From the NCBI RefSeq assembly GCF_011604685.1, contig NZ_CP050063.1, forward strand, positions 2,626,501-2,690,500: a stretch of DNA of 64,000 nt, given 5' to 3'. This document shows, in pieces, positions 15,312-25,445 of this stretch. This DNA is from Spirosoma aureum (GTDB lineage Bacteria; Bacteroidota; Bacteroidia; Cytophagales; Spirosomataceae). Within the stretch, counting starts at the first letter, position 1. Each line of letters starts with the position of its first letter. The position numbers were made by a program, and so were the translations under genes. The notes beneath the pieces are model-generated. The model was not told where the DNA came from and searched no databases. It saw only the letters and a program-made list of their open reading frames with translations.

Positions 15312-17936
15312 ATGCAAAAAATCCGAAATAATCACAACTTCGTGTTAAAATATTTTTATGACATTACGGCGCAATTCTCGCGCCAACTGAGCGCCGGTCT
15401 GGCCGTGATGAGTTTAGGCCTGGTTAGTCTTTCGGTACAGGCTCAGGTTGCTCCGGCCGCCGGAACAGGGAGCGGAGCCGGAACAACAACCTCCCCTAGT
15501 TCCGGTCGCGCCGGTAGCACGCCAGCCGCCACACAGGGTGCTACAACAGGGCAGGGGACAGCTCTCCCTCAGGGTGTCAATATTAACAATTTGCCCGCCA
15601 ATATACAGCAGCAGATCAAACAACAGGGTGGGCAGATCCCCGGCAAAAACGTTACTACTGGCCGCACAACCTCCCAGCCGACGAATCAGACGGAACGGAC
15701 GAATGCAACCGTTCCAGGCGATACCAGCGACACGGGGCCAACAACCAGTGCAGAGGTAATTGAAGATGGATACGAACGGGCACGGCGTCGTGAAAAAGAG
15801 GAAAAGCGCCAGAAGTTATTTGGCTATACGCTCTTCAACGATCCGGCCATGAAAGAGGCTTTCCAGCCAAATATAAGTATTGCAACTCCCCGAAATTATA
15901 TAGTGGGCCCAGGGGATCAGCTCAATATCCGGCTTTATGGCTATTCTGAGTTTGATTTTACCCAAAAGGTATCGCCAGAAGGCGCTGTTTATTTTGCGAA
16001 TCAAACGGGAATTGGACCAGTCTACGTATCTGGCCTCACTGTTGAGCAGGCCAGAGCGCGGATGATTAGTCGCTTATCGTCAAAATTTGTTGGCTTACGA
16101 AACTCATCCTATGGCCCCGCCAATACGTTTCTGGAAGTATCATTGGGTAGCATACGTAGCATTCGGGTAACGGTAACGGGGGATGCTGTTCGGCCAGGTA
16201 CATATACGCTCTCATCCCTATCGACGGTGATGAATGCAATCTATCAGGCGGGCGGTCCTAATGAACTCGGCTCGTTCCGGAAGGTGCAGCTGATACGCAA
16301 TAACAAAGTTGTTGCCAACCTCGATTTGTACGACTACCTGCTGAATGGCACACAACAGAATGATTTCCGCCTGCAGGACAACGACAACATTCGGTTCACA
16401 ACGTATCTTGTACGAGTTGAAATTATCGGAACCGTGAAGCGCAATAACATCTTCGAGATGTTGCCCGGTGAAACGTTCGACCGACTTTTATTCTACGCGG
16501 GTGATTTTGCCGCCAATGCTTACAAAGGCCGGGTAAAAGTAAAGCGCCTTACCGACCGTGAGCTGAAAGTGATTGATGTAACGGCAGCCGAGTTCAAGTC
16601 ATTTACCATGCAGGATGGCGATGAAGTGACAGTAGAACAATTGCTGGATCGTTTCGAAAACCAGGTAACCATCGAAGGTGCTGTTTACCGGCCAGGGCAA
16701 TTTTCGCTTGATCAGAACAAGACACTTAAAGACCTTATTCGCTCGGCAGAAGGGCTCAAAGGGGATGCCTTCCAGGGACGTGTGAATATTGTCAGAACGC
16801 GCGAAGATCTGGCGATAGAAAATATCACGGTTAATCTGGCCGACATCATGGCCGGAACTGCCCCCGACATTCAACTTCAGCGCGAAGATCAGATCATCAT
16901 TACGTCGCGCTTTGATTTAACCGAACAAGCTGGTGTATCGGTACAGGGTGAAGTGAATCTGCCCATGGAAGGTATTCCTTACATGGCCAACATGACCCTG
17001 GAAGATGCACTGTTACGGGCGGGTGGCCTGAAAGAATCAGCAGCGGCTTCATTGGTTGAGGTTGTGCGTCGGAAGAAAGACGTTGACCCTCGTTCGACTT
17101 CTGCGCAGGTAGCTGAAACCTTCCGATTTAATGTTAACCGGGATTTATCGATCAATGCCGATGAGAACCGGTTTATTCTGCAACCTTTCGACCAGATTCT
17201 CGTTCGTAAGTCGCCTAATTACCTTGTACAGACCTATGCGAATGTAGAAGGTGAAGTTATTGTGCCGGGTGCTTACCCGATTCGGAGTAAAGACCAGAAG
17301 ATCTCCGATTTGGTCAGCCTGTCGGGTGGATTAACTCCTCAGGCTTATGTTGAAGGGGCAACGCTGATCCGGCGCGTACAGCTTAGTGCTGATGAACTGG
17401 CCCGGCGGCAAAAATCAGTTGATGATCTGGCCGAAGCAGCGACTTCGGGCAAAGCAGTTGTAGAAACCGAAACCTTGTCTGCCGACAAGCCGGAGTCCAT
17501 CGGTATCAATCTGAAGAAGATTCTGGCAAAACCCGGATCGTCAGAAGATATTCTGGTTCAGGAAGGCGACATTCTTCGCATTCCCAAAATATTGGAAACG
17601 GTACGTATTCAGGGCGAAGTGCTGCTGCCAACAACGGTAAAGTATCGTTCTGGTCAAAACTTTCAGGACTACATATCTCAGTCAGGTGGTTTCACGTCTA
17701 AATCGCAGCGTCGGAAGTCGTTTATCGTCTATGCCAATGGCTCTGTAGACCGCACACGAAAGTTCATGTTCTTCAACATTTATCCACGTGTCGAGCCTGG
17801 TTCCGAAGTTATTATCCCGAAAAAGACGGGTACTCCTCTGACCCCGCAGCAAATATTAAGTTCAACAGCCGGTACGATCTCGTCACTTTTATCAGTGATC
17901 GGATTAGTTATCGCCCTAAGTCGAGTTGGCAATTAA
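15312..17936 (+). CDS. Wza-like polysaccharide export protein with about six SLBB domains
   Basis: 874 aa from the ATG at 15312; a TTG at 15282 is in frame. A signal peptide (about residues 20-46, ending VSVQAQ-like) is followed by a Gly/Thr/Gln/Ala-rich low-complexity stretch to about 125. The Poly_export domain (NYIVGPGDQLNIRLYGYSEF) is next, then about six SLBB repeats marked by VTGDAVRPGTY, IIGTVKRNN, IEGAVYRPGQF, VQGEVNLPMEG, VEGEVIVPGAY and IQGEVLLPTTV. A hydrophobic C-terminus (SSLLSVIGLVIAL) may insert in the outer membrane. It should form the export channel of the locus. Normal Wza is about 380 aa; this long multi-SLBB form is usual in Bacteroidota. A weak TTACTTTG box at 15208-15215 may be its promoter. 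Confidence 0.9.
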   Translation: MQKIRNNHNFVLKYFYDITAQFSRQLSAGLAVMSLGLVSLSVQAQVAPAAGTGSGAGTTTSPSSGRAGSTPAATQGATTGQGTALPQGVNINNLPANIQQQIKQQGGQIPGKNVTTGRTTSQPTNQTERTNATVPGDTSDTGPTTSAEVIEDGYERARRREKEEKRQKLFGYTLFNDPAMKEAFQPNISIATPRNYIVGPGDQLNIRLYGYSEFDFTQKVSPEGAVYFANQTGIGPVYVSGLTVEQARARMISRLSSKFVGLRNSSYGPANTFLEVSLGSIRSIRVTVTGDAVRPGTYTLSSLSTVMNAIYQAGGPNELGSFRKVQLIRNNKVVANLDLYDYLLNGTQQNDFRLQDNDNIRFTTYLVRVEIIGTVKRNNIFEMLPGETFDRLLFYAGDFAANAYKGRVKVKRLTDRELKVIDVTAAEFKSFTMQDGDEVTVEQLLDRFENQVTIEGAVYRPGQFSLDQNKTLKDLIRSAEGLKGDAFQGRVNIVRTREDLAIENITVNLADIMAGTAPDIQLQREDQIIITSRFDLTEQAGVSVQGEVNLPMEGIPYMANMTLEDALLRAGGLKESAAASLVEVVRRKKDVDPRSTSAQVAETFRFNVNRDLSINADENRFILQPFDQILVRKSPNYLVQTYANVEGEVIVPGAYPIRSKDQKISDLVSLSGGLTPQAYVEGATLIRRVQLSADELARRQKSVDDLAEAATSGKAVVETETLSADKPESIGINLKKILAKPGSSEDILVQEGDILRIPKILETVRIQGEVLLPTTVKYRSGQNFQDYISQSGGFTSKSQRRKSFIVYANGSVDRTRKFMFFNIYPRVEPGSEVIIPKKTGTPLTPQQILSSTAGTISSLLSVIGLVIALSRVGN

Positions 17937-17949
17937 ATCATATCAGGAT

Positions 17950-19062
17950 ATGAGTTCAACAAACCTGACACCAACAGATCCTAACGGAATGGTTACGCGG
18001 ACAATACCCCCTGACCAGATTTCGCCGAAGTCGCTTGTAGTCCGTATTTTTAAGCTTAAGGAAGTTGCCCGGCGCAACTGGAAGCTACTGTTAATCCTGA
18101 CAGCGATTGGCGGGGTAATTGGGTTTATTTATGATATGACCCACAAGAAGCAACCTGTTTTTAATGCGACAATGACCTTCAACCTCGGAGGAGGTAGCAG
18201 CAGCAATACCTTCGGGGACCTGAGTGCACTGGCTGGTGCTTTTGGATTAAGCCAGGGCGCGCCCGATGCCAGCATTTTCGTAGGCGATAACTTTCTGATC
18301 TATGCCAAATCAAGGCCGGTCGTGGAAAAGACGCTGATGAAAACCGTTAAAATCAACGACCGGGACACCTTGCTGATCGATTATTATATCCGGCACAGCG
18401 GCATTCGGGACGAAGAATGGGAAGACAGCGATACATTACGATCATTTTACTTTGGCAAAAGCAAGAAGCCCGAAGAGTATAGCAAGCTTGAGCGCATTGC
18501 CATGTCGCAGATCTATACCCGTATTAAAGGCGAAATGAGTGTGACGCAACCTGAGCGGAAGTCGTCGTTCATGGAATTGCGTTGTGCGATGCAGGATGAA
18601 ATGCTGGCGGCTAAGTTTCTGGATAATCACCTGACAACAATCGAGCAGGATTACCGCCAGAAGCAAACGAAAAAAACGAGCGAAATGTACCAGTTGCTCC
18701 GTTTCCGGGCCGATTCTATTGCCAGTATCCTGAATGGTACAGAAAACAAACTGGCTCAGTATATGGACCAGAACCAGCAAATGGTGGTGGCGCAGGGGCA
18801 GATCATGCAAACGAAGCTGACCCGCAATTCTACATTCCTGAGTACCATTTACTATCAGGCCGTTCAGAGCGCTGATAATATGCGTTTATCGCTTATTCGG
18901 GAAGCGCCCCTGTTCACCGTTATTGAGCCGGTAGAATTGCCACTTTATAAGGAGACTATTACGCCGGTTGGTATGCAGGCTGGAATTGCCTTAGGGTTGA
19001 TTCTGGCTTTTATCGTTATATTTTTACGGGAGGCTTATCGTTCCGTGATGCGGGAAGGCTAG
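17950..19062 (+). CDS. Wzz-type polysaccharide co-polymerase
   Basis: 370 aa from the ATG at 17950, just 11 bp after the exporter stop; an in-frame TTG start would overlap it. There are two membrane helices: residues about 45-65 (LLLILTAIGGVIGFIY) and 340-362 (AGIALGLILAFIVIF). The periplasmic part between them is charged and helical with FGDLSALAGAFGLSQ near the start, typical of Wzz/PCP proteins. A C-terminal kinase domain is absent. It likely sets chain length or couples the exporter to the inner-membrane machinery. It is co-transcribed with the exporter gene. Confidence 0.83.
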   Translation: MSSTNLTPTDPNGMVTRTIPPDQISPKSLVVRIFKLKEVARRNWKLLLILTAIGGVIGFIYDMTHKKQPVFNATMTFNLGGGSSSNTFGDLSALAGAFGLSQGAPDASIFVGDNFLIYAKSRPVVEKTLMKTVKINDRDTLLIDYYIRHSGIRDEEWEDSDTLRSFYFGKSKKPEEYSKLERIAMSQIYTRIKGEMSVTQPERKSSFMELRCAMQDEMLAAKFLDNHLTTIEQDYRQKQTKKTSEMYQLLRFRADSIASILNGTENKLAQYMDQNQQMVVAQGQIMQTKLTRNSTFLSTIYYQAVQSADNMRLSLIREAPLFTVIEPVELPLYKETITPVGMQAGIALGLILAFIVIFLREAYRSVMREG

Positions 19063-19107
19063 TGATTTGTAGTTTCGGCTACTATTCACTACCGACTAAC
19101 CACTACC

Positions 19108-19938
19108 ATGAAAACACACGAAGTACTTATAGAACCCGGTCGCGCAGAGCGGCACTATTGGAGCGATTTGTGGCGAAATCGCGAATTGCTGTACATTTTG
19201 TCGATGCGTGATGTATCGGTTCGGTATAAGCAAACGGCTCTTGGCACAGCCTGGGGTTTAATCCGGCCGCTGACGACCATGCTTATTATGGTATTTGTCT
19301 TCAGCAAGATTGCCAAACTACCAGCCGACCCCGGTGTACCTTACCCACTGATGGTATTAGGTGGGATTACGGTCTGGACCTTTTTTTCCACGGCTTTTAC
19401 GCAAATCAGCAACAGTGTTACCCTAAATTCGAATCTGGTCACGAAGGTCTATTTCCCGAGGCTGATCATGCCAATTAGCTCGGTGGCCGTGAGTTTTCTG
19501 GATTTTTTAGTATCATTGGGTTTATTCATCTTACTGGCAATCTGGTATCGGTTTATGCCCGACTGGCATCTGATTCTTGTGCCCGTATTTGTGGTACTAG
19601 CAGCTCTGGCGGCTTTTGCTTTTGGATTGTTTTTTGCGGTCATCAATGTCCGATTCCGTGATATAGGTCAGTTGATTCCGTTTATTGTACAGGTTGGTTT
19701 CTATGCCTGCCCAATTGCGTATAGCAGCCGGTTAGTTGCCGGAGAAAGTTGGTATCCGCTTTATATTCTTAACCCATTAGTGGGCATTATTGATGGCTTT
19801 CGTTGGGCGTTACTCGGCGAAAAAGCGTATTTTAATCCAGACAGTTTAGTAGCCTCCGTTATTATTGTAGGCATTTGCTTAAGTTTGTCTCTTTACTTTT
19901 TCCGTAAACGCGAGAACACATTTGTTGATGATATATAA
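19108..19938 (+). CDS. ABC-2 polysaccharide/O-antigen export permease (Wzm/TagG type)
   Basis: 276 aa with six predicted membrane helices. Family signs are the amphipathic N-terminus RNRELLYILSMRDVSVRYKQTALGTAWGLIRPL, seen here in pieces, the VYFPRLIMPIS segment and the C-terminal YILNPLVGIIDGFRWALLG. It forms the membrane pore that exports lipid-linked polysaccharide with the ATPase encoded 86 bp downstream. A strong hairpin lies between the two genes, which is unusual for subunits needed in equal amounts. Confidence 0.92.
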   Translation: MKTHEVLIEPGRAERHYWSDLWRNRELLYILSMRDVSVRYKQTALGTAWGLIRPLTTMLIMVFVFSKIAKLPADPGVPYPLMVLGGITVWTFFSTAFTQISNSVTLNSNLVTKVYFPRLIMPISSVAVSFLDFLVSLGLFILLAIWYRFMPDWHLILVPVFVVLAALAAFAFGLFFAVINVRFRDIGQLIPFIVQVGFYACPIAYSSRLVAGESWYPLYILNPLVGIIDGFRWALLGEKAYFNPDSLVASVIIVGICLSLSLYFFRKRENTFVDDI

Positions 19939-19949
19939 TAGCCATTAAT

Positions 19950-20001
19950 TGACGGTCATTGCTGGTTAGTTTCAGATGGAACTAACCAGCAATGACCGTC
20001 A
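19950..20001. terminator. 22-bp stem hairpin inside the ABC exporter operon
   Basis: TGACGGTCATTGCTGGTTAGTT pairs perfectly with 19980-20001 around an 8-nt loop. It starts 11 bp after the permease stop and ends 23 bp before the ATPase start. No long T tract follows on the plus strand, so it may stabilise or attenuate mRNA rather than stop transcription fully. Confidence 0.6.
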
Positions 20002-20024
20002 TTCATGACTAATAACCACAAGCT

Positions 20025-21281
20025 ATGTCCGTCATTACTGTAGAAAATATAAGTAAACAATACATTATTGACCACCAGAAGGGCAAGGGCGTTAATACCT
20101 TGCGTGACGTATTAACTGAAAACTTCCGGCAGTTCTTCGGTGGCAAGAAAGCACAGGAAACTACCACACGAGAAGAATTTTGGGCGTTACGCGACGTAAG
20201 TTTCTCTATTGAACAGGGAGATCGCGTTGGTATTGTTGGGCATAACGGCGCGGGCAAATCCACCCTTCTGAAAATCCTGAGTAAAATTATTGAGCCTACA
20301 ACAGGTTCTGTACGTATAAAAGGACGAGTTGCTTCTCTGCTTGAAGTTGGCACCGGGTTTCACCCGGAGCTAACCGGCCGCGAAAACATTTACCTCAATG
20401 GTTCGCTGCTGGGCATGAGTCGAAATGAGATTCGGAAGCAATTTGATGAAATTGTTGCCTTTGCCGGTGTCGAAAAATTTCTGGATACACCCGTTAAGCG
20501 GTACTCATCAGGCATGTATGTTCGTCTGGGATTTGCGATTTCGGCTCACCTCGATCCGGAAATTATGATCGTGGATGAAGTACTGGCAGTCGGTGATGCT
20601 GAATTTCAGAAAAAGAGTCTGGGCAAAATGCGCGATAACTCAGCGAGCGGCCGGACAATTCTGTTTGTGAGCCACAACCTGACTGCCGTTCAGGCGCTTT
20701 GCAACAAAACACTTTATTTTGAAAAAGGGCAACTGCTTGAACAGGGTGAAACAAATCAGGTAATTGCCACTTATTTAAGTAAAGTGTCCAAAACCCGGCT
20801 CCTTCGGCAGTGGGATTCCCCAGAAGAAGCTCCAGGTAACGATTATGTCCGGATCAAGCGAATTGAATTGGTTCCGGATTATCAGGATGAATTGACTCAT
20901 ATTGATGTGCGGACGCCCATGAAATTCCGGTTCGAGTTCTGGAATATGATGGATCGTGCCAATCTAAACCTGTCGATGCACCTTAACTCCCTGACCGGAG
21001 AATGTATTTTCAACGTCGGCACACAATCGAAGCCTTACGAAAAAGGATTAATCGCTGGTGAGTGTACCATTCCAGGGTATTTTCTTAATGACGGTTCTTA
21101 CACAATCTCGGTAATGGTTGTGAAAGATACGGTTACCCCCTTATACGTTATGGAAGAAGGAATTACCTTCGAGGTGGAAGACTATCGCGAGGGTATTGCC
21201 TGGTACGGGAAATGGCCGGGCTACGTTCGACCACAGTTCCCTTTCGAGATGGGTATGTTGGAACCAGCATCTATAAAATGA
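20025..21281 (+). CDS. ABC polysaccharide export ATPase with Wzt-like C-terminal domain
   Basis: 418 aa. Residues 1-245 are the ABC domain: Walker A GHNGAGKST (72-80), the family-typical LEVGTGFHPELTGRENIYLNG, signature YSSGMYVRLGF and Walker B EIMIVDEVLAVGD. Residues 265-418 are a beta-rich extension like the Wzt C-terminal carbohydrate-binding domain that recognises the finished, capped polysaccharide (MKFRFEFWNM, ECTIPGYFLNDGSYTI). It pairs with the upstream permease. The presence of this domain implies that substrate selection depends on the non-reducing end of the glycan. Confidence 0.93.
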   Translation: MSVITVENISKQYIIDHQKGKGVNTLRDVLTENFRQFFGGKKAQETTTREEFWALRDVSFSIEQGDRVGIVGHNGAGKSTLLKILSKIIEPTTGSVRIKGRVASLLEVGTGFHPELTGRENIYLNGSLLGMSRNEIRKQFDEIVAFAGVEKFLDTPVKRYSSGMYVRLGFAISAHLDPEIMIVDEVLAVGDAEFQKKSLGKMRDNSASGRTILFVSHNLTAVQALCNKTLYFEKGQLLEQGETNQVIATYLSKVSKTRLLRQWDSPEEAPGNDYVRIKRIELVPDYQDELTHIDVRTPMKFRFEFWNMMDRANLNLSMHLNSLTGECIFNVGTQSKPYEKGLIAGECTIPGYFLNDGSYTISVMVVKDTVTPLYVMEEGITFEVEDYREGIAWYGKWPGYVRPQFPFEMGMLEPASIK

Positions 21282-21382
21282 GTTTTCGCAATCCGACGTA
21301 GTTATTTTTCGTTTTCTGATCATTTTATGGCTTTGACTGGAAATTAGTTACGTAGGATCATTGAAAACGATAAACTTGACCG

Positions 21383-22477
21383 ATGATTAACGTCACCAAA
21401 TCATATCTGCCAGACCTTGAGGAGTATACAAACTACCTGAAAGGTATCTGGGAGCGCGTACATTTAACCAACGACGGCCCCTTATTACGTGAGCTGGAGG
21501 GGAAAATGAAAGAATTTCTGGGCGTAAAGCACCTGAAATTTTGCACCAATGGCACGGTTGTCCTTCAAATGGCCCTTAAAGCGCTGGACATCACGAAAGA
21601 AGTCATTACAACTCCATTTTCGTACGTAGCAACGACCAATGCGCTGCTGTGGGAAGGGTGTACGCCTGTTTTTGCGGACATTCGACCTGACGATTTCTGT
21701 ATTGATCCGGGCAAAATCGAATCATTGATTACCGAGAATACGCAGGCCATCATGGCTACTCATGTTTATGGGAATGCCTGCCGGATCGAGCAGATTCAGG
21801 CGATAGCCGAAAAACATAACCTCAAGGTTATTTATGATGCTGCTCACACCTTTGGATCGTCGTATAATGGCCGTTCGATCCTTAGTTATGGCGATGTCAG
21901 TACCTGTAGTTTCCATGCCACAAAGGTTTTCCATACGGTCGAAGGCGGCTGTATTGTTACCGACGATGATGCCCTGGCCGAAAAACTACATTTCTATCGT
22001 TCGTTTGGTCATCGCAACGACGATTATTATAGCATTGGTATCAACGCAAAGAATTCGGAGTTTCACGCAGCAATGGGCCTGTGTGTTTTGCCTAAAGTTC
22101 CGCACTTGATCGCGGCCCGGAAGCAGGTTTTTAGCTGGTACGATGACCGGTTAAACTTTGAACGCATTACCCGACCAACGCTTACATCGGGGGTTGATTA
22201 CAACTATGCCTATTATCCGGTTGTATTCGACTCAGAAGCGACTTTGCTCCGTGTTTCAGATGCCCTTAAAGCACAGGAAATTGTTCCCCGGCGCTATTTT
22301 TACCCCTCGCTCAATACCCTGCCATTTTCCATTGGGCATGAACCCTGTCCGGTTTCTGAGGATGTTTCATTGCGGGTACTATGTCTGCCGCTCTATCCTG
22401 ATCTACCAGAAGAAGATGTTGACCGGATAGCCGCCATTGTAAACGAAGCCGTTGCCGTCATAACTGAACCCGTATAA
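21383..22477 (+). CDS. DegT/DnrJ/EryC1-family sugar aminotransferase
   Basis: 364 aa, usual family length. The PLP lysine is Lys181 in SFHATKVFHTVEGG and the cofactor Asp is Asp152 in VIYDAAHTFG; FCTNGTVVLQMAL and TTPFSYVATTNAL shape the cofactor site. It transfers an amino group to a keto-deoxy nucleotide sugar. It stands before WbqC and NeuD-like genes, so an N-acylated amino sugar in the polysaccharide is likely. It resembles FdtB/RfbE-like enzymes, but the sugar cannot be read from the sequence. Confidence 0.88.
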   Translation: MINVTKSYLPDLEEYTNYLKGIWERVHLTNDGPLLRELEGKMKEFLGVKHLKFCTNGTVVLQMALKALDITKEVITTPFSYVATTNALLWEGCTPVFADIRPDDFCIDPGKIESLITENTQAIMATHVYGNACRIEQIQAIAEKHNLKVIYDAAHTFGSSYNGRSILSYGDVSTCSFHATKVFHTVEGGCIVTDDDALAEKLHFYRSFGHRNDDYYSIGINAKNSEFHAAMGLCVLPKVPHLIAARKQVFSWYDDRLNFERITRPTLTSGVDYNYAYYPVVFDSEATLLRVSDALKAQEIVPRRYFYPSLNTLPFSIGHEPCPVSEDVSLRVLCLPLYPDLPEEDVDRIAAIVNEAVAVITEPV

Positions 22478-22518
22478 TGAACTGACTGGCCGCTTTTGTC
22501 AATCTTTCATTATTTATT

Positions 22519-24615
22519 ATGACTGTCTTCTATCTCATTCCATTTCTTCTTTTCATTTTTTACCTCGGGCGACTTGCGGCTGGTATCTGCCGTAAATCGT
22601 TGACGGAGTGGTTACTGACAACATTTTTGCTGGGGGCTGGTAGTGTAATCTTAACCGGATTTATCCTGTCGGCATTATACCAAACGGCCAATACCCCTGT
22701 TTGGGCCGTGTCGGTTTTTGTTACAGCAACAGTTATCAGTCTGATCTTAAAGCGAGTAACCACAATCGGCACGCCGGAGCAGATCAATCGCCCCAACCAG
22801 CGACCATTTTCCGTTTCGCGGCTGATTCGCCAACGCCAGAAAACGTTTGGGCAGTGGTTTGGCGGGTTAAATCCCTACGCAAAATTTCTGTTTTCACTAC
22901 TTTTTGGGACGCTATCCATCATTGCCGTTACGAACCTGCTGATTGTACTTTTCACGGTTCCTAATGAATGGGATAGTATGACCGGTCACCTGAATCGGGT
23001 CATGCAGTATGTGCAGCGGGGAACAATGAGGCATTTTGGCGGTACGAACTGGAATATAGATACATATCCCAAGAGTGTTTGTACGCTCCAGATTTATTCG
23101 TTTCTCATGACGGGTCGCTTTGAGAATGGATTCAAGTTTATTCATCATGTAAGCTACTGGACCGCTATTGTGTCTGTATTCGGGATCGTGAAACGAATAG
23201 GCGCTAACCGGCCCGAAAGCACGGCATTATCAGCGAGTTTTTTCTGTGCGTTAGCCTACTCCCTGTTACCCGATTTTCTGATGCAGGCCATCACAACCGA
23301 AACGGATATTGTGCTTACCGCTTACTTAAGCGTTCTGCTCTATATGCTTTTCACGTATCGGCAAACGCAGGATAATCGCTATCTCTGGCTGGCCGGTATG
23401 GCGTTTGGTATTGCTTTCGGTCATAAAATCACCTTTGCCCTACTGCTTCCATCGGTGTTTACCATTATGGTCTACACTGTCTTTTTGTCGCCATCACTGG
23501 CAATCACCTTCGGGCGGACCTGGCGATTGGCAACGGCTATTGCCGTTTCGGTTTGTTTATGGACACTGCCAACGGGCTATTTAAAGAATATTGCCGTATT
23601 TGGCCACCCAATTGGACCACCAACAGCGCTGAAGCACCAATCTGTAGAGCGAGCGGGAACATTCAGAAATCTGATCGAGCAGGGGAGCCGGAATGTGATT
23701 CGCTACGGCTATGATCATATCAATTTAGACGGTATCCGGAACCTCAAAGTCGGCGCTGACGTGAATCATGTGATGCGGCAACCGCTTGTTGTACTGGAGG
23801 ATAAATTACACATGCGTCTGGATGAAGAGACCGATTTCTCCATTCAGCCATTTGCCTTCGATCGTCGGTTTGTTTTCTATAATGCCAATCCTTATTGGGG
23901 CGTGTTCGGCTTCGGGTTGATCTTTCCCTTACTGTTTTTGGTACTGATTGGCTTTATTCGATCAACACCCCACATTTTTCTTGGTATCGCCTTATTACTT
24001 CATTTTGCAGCGCTGTCTTACTCCGCACCCTATGATCCGTTTAAAGGGCGTTATTTTATTGAGACTGGCCTCTTTGGTGTAACCTTTCTGGCACTGGTAT
24101 TCTTACACCCGCGAACAACTGTAGATATACCCGGACGACCAATCTGGAAAAGTTACGTCGGTTTGATCACCATACTAGGTTGTATTTCGGCGTTGCTTAG
24201 CGTATTTTTCAATACACGGGCTTTGCCGTTTGCCTGGACTTCGTTAGATGGAAAATCGTTTTCGTCTGCCTTCGCAACCGATCGAATGCGGCAGTTAACA
24301 CTTGGACGCCCGGATATTTATGTAGCCTATAAGCGTTTCGATGAGCTTGTTCCCGATTCGGCTACCGTTGCGCTTGGTACCATCAACGATGATTATGAGT
24401 ATCCACTTTATGGACCCGACTTATCGCGTCGGCTAATTGCCATCAATCCTTTTGAGCAGGGTCTGAAACCTATTCCCAAAAACGCCGACTATCTGTTTTT
24501 CGATAAAAGTGTGATACCGCCTAAACCCGGCGACATTCGTTTAGGTACCGACACAACCATGCGCCGGGAGGTGATTGTACCGGCAGAGGATTATTATTTA
24601 CGTAAATTACACTGA
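22519..24615 (+). CDS. Large membrane protein, probable GT-C glycosyltransferase
   Basis: 698 aa with about twelve membrane helices in residues 1-580 and a soluble C-terminal 110 residues. The first large outer loop carries NEWDSMTGHLNRVMQYVQRG, acidic residues placed like the catalytic Asp/Glu of GT-C enzymes that use polyprenyl-phosphate sugars. TETDIVLTAYL and HKITFALLLPS lie on later helices. It shows no transporter motif. It may add a side-chain sugar in the periplasm. The assignment rests on topology and the loop, not on a named family. Confidence 0.6.
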   Translation: MTVFYLIPFLLFIFYLGRLAAGICRKSLTEWLLTTFLLGAGSVILTGFILSALYQTANTPVWAVSVFVTATVISLILKRVTTIGTPEQINRPNQRPFSVSRLIRQRQKTFGQWFGGLNPYAKFLFSLLFGTLSIIAVTNLLIVLFTVPNEWDSMTGHLNRVMQYVQRGTMRHFGGTNWNIDTYPKSVCTLQIYSFLMTGRFENGFKFIHHVSYWTAIVSVFGIVKRIGANRPESTALSASFFCALAYSLLPDFLMQAITTETDIVLTAYLSVLLYMLFTYRQTQDNRYLWLAGMAFGIAFGHKITFALLLPSVFTIMVYTVFLSPSLAITFGRTWRLATAIAVSVCLWTLPTGYLKNIAVFGHPIGPPTALKHQSVERAGTFRNLIEQGSRNVIRYGYDHINLDGIRNLKVGADVNHVMRQPLVVLEDKLHMRLDEETDFSIQPFAFDRRFVFYNANPYWGVFGFGLIFPLLFLVLIGFIRSTPHIFLGIALLLHFAALSYSAPYDPFKGRYFIETGLFGVTFLALVFLHPRTTVDIPGRPIWKSYVGLITILGCISALLSVFFNTRALPFAWTSLDGKSFSSAFATDRMRQLTLGRPDIYVAYKRFDELVPDSATVALGTINDDYEYPLYGPDLSRRLIAINPFEQGLKPIPKNADYLFFDKSVIPPKPGDIRLGTDTTMRREVIVPAEDYYLRKLH

Positions 24616-24657
24616 TTCGCGATATGAACAGATCGCGATCATAAACCGTAATAGCCA

Positions 24658-25359
24658 ATGACCTTAGCCATCATGCAGCCCTATTTCCTGCCCTATATTG
24701 GCTATATGCAGTTGATGAACGCCGTTGACACATTCGTGCTGTATGACGATGTGGCGTTTATTAACCGGGGGTGGATCAATAGAAATAAACTGCTCATTAA
24801 CGGTCAGGAGTACTTGTTTACGATTCCGTTAAAAGACGCCAGCCAGAACAAACGCATCAACGAAGTGCATTTGGCCGATGATCCTAAATGGCGCAGTAAA
24901 CTACTAAAAACCATTGAACAGGGTTATCGGAAAGCGCCGTATTATGGAACGGTAATGCCGCTAACCGAAAAAATTATCAATTTTACGACCGATTCAATCG
25001 CTGATCTGATTCATTTCAGCCTTGTCGAACTAAACCAGTATCTCGGTCTGACAACCCGGTTGGTAAAATCATCTACGATCTATTCGAATACCCATCTGAA
25101 AGCTCAGGAGCGGATTCTGGATATTTGCCGACAGGAAAACGCATCGCGTTATATTAATCCGATCGGTGGAACCGAATTGTATGATAAACCTACGTTTACG
25201 CAGGCAGGTATTGAACTGAATTTTATTAAGACAAACCGGGTCGAATACCCTCAGTTTAGTCGCACTGAATTTATTCCGTGGCTATCTATTTTGGATACCC
25301 TAATGTTCAACGACGTAGCCGCCGTTCGGACTATGTTAGGAGCGTATGAGTTAGTTTAA
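24658..25359 (+). CDS. WbqC family protein
   Basis: 233 aa. The N-terminus LAIMQPYFLPYIGYMQLMNA and VDTFVLYDDVAFINRGWINR are the family signature, as are INPIGGTELYD and FIPWLSILDTLMFN near the end. WbqC proteins recur in O-antigen and capsule loci next to amino-sugar genes; the reaction has been proposed to be an acyl or aminoacyl transfer, but I cannot confirm it from sequence. It lies between the GT-C gene and the NeuD-like gene, on the same strand. Confidence 0.88.
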   Translation: MTLAIMQPYFLPYIGYMQLMNAVDTFVLYDDVAFINRGWINRNKLLINGQEYLFTIPLKDASQNKRINEVHLADDPKWRSKLLKTIEQGYRKAPYYGTVMPLTEKIINFTTDSIADLIHFSLVELNQYLGLTTRLVKSSTIYSNTHLKAQERILDICRQENASRYINPIGGTELYDKPTFTQAGIELNFIKTNRVEYPQFSRTEFIPWLSILDTLMFNDVAAVRTMLGAYELV

Positions 25360-25445
25360 CAAAGAGTGAAAGAGCAAAAGCCTGAACGAACCTCTCGTGT
25401 TCACCCTCATTGTTTTCTCTCTTTCGCTCGTCCACTCGATAAAAA

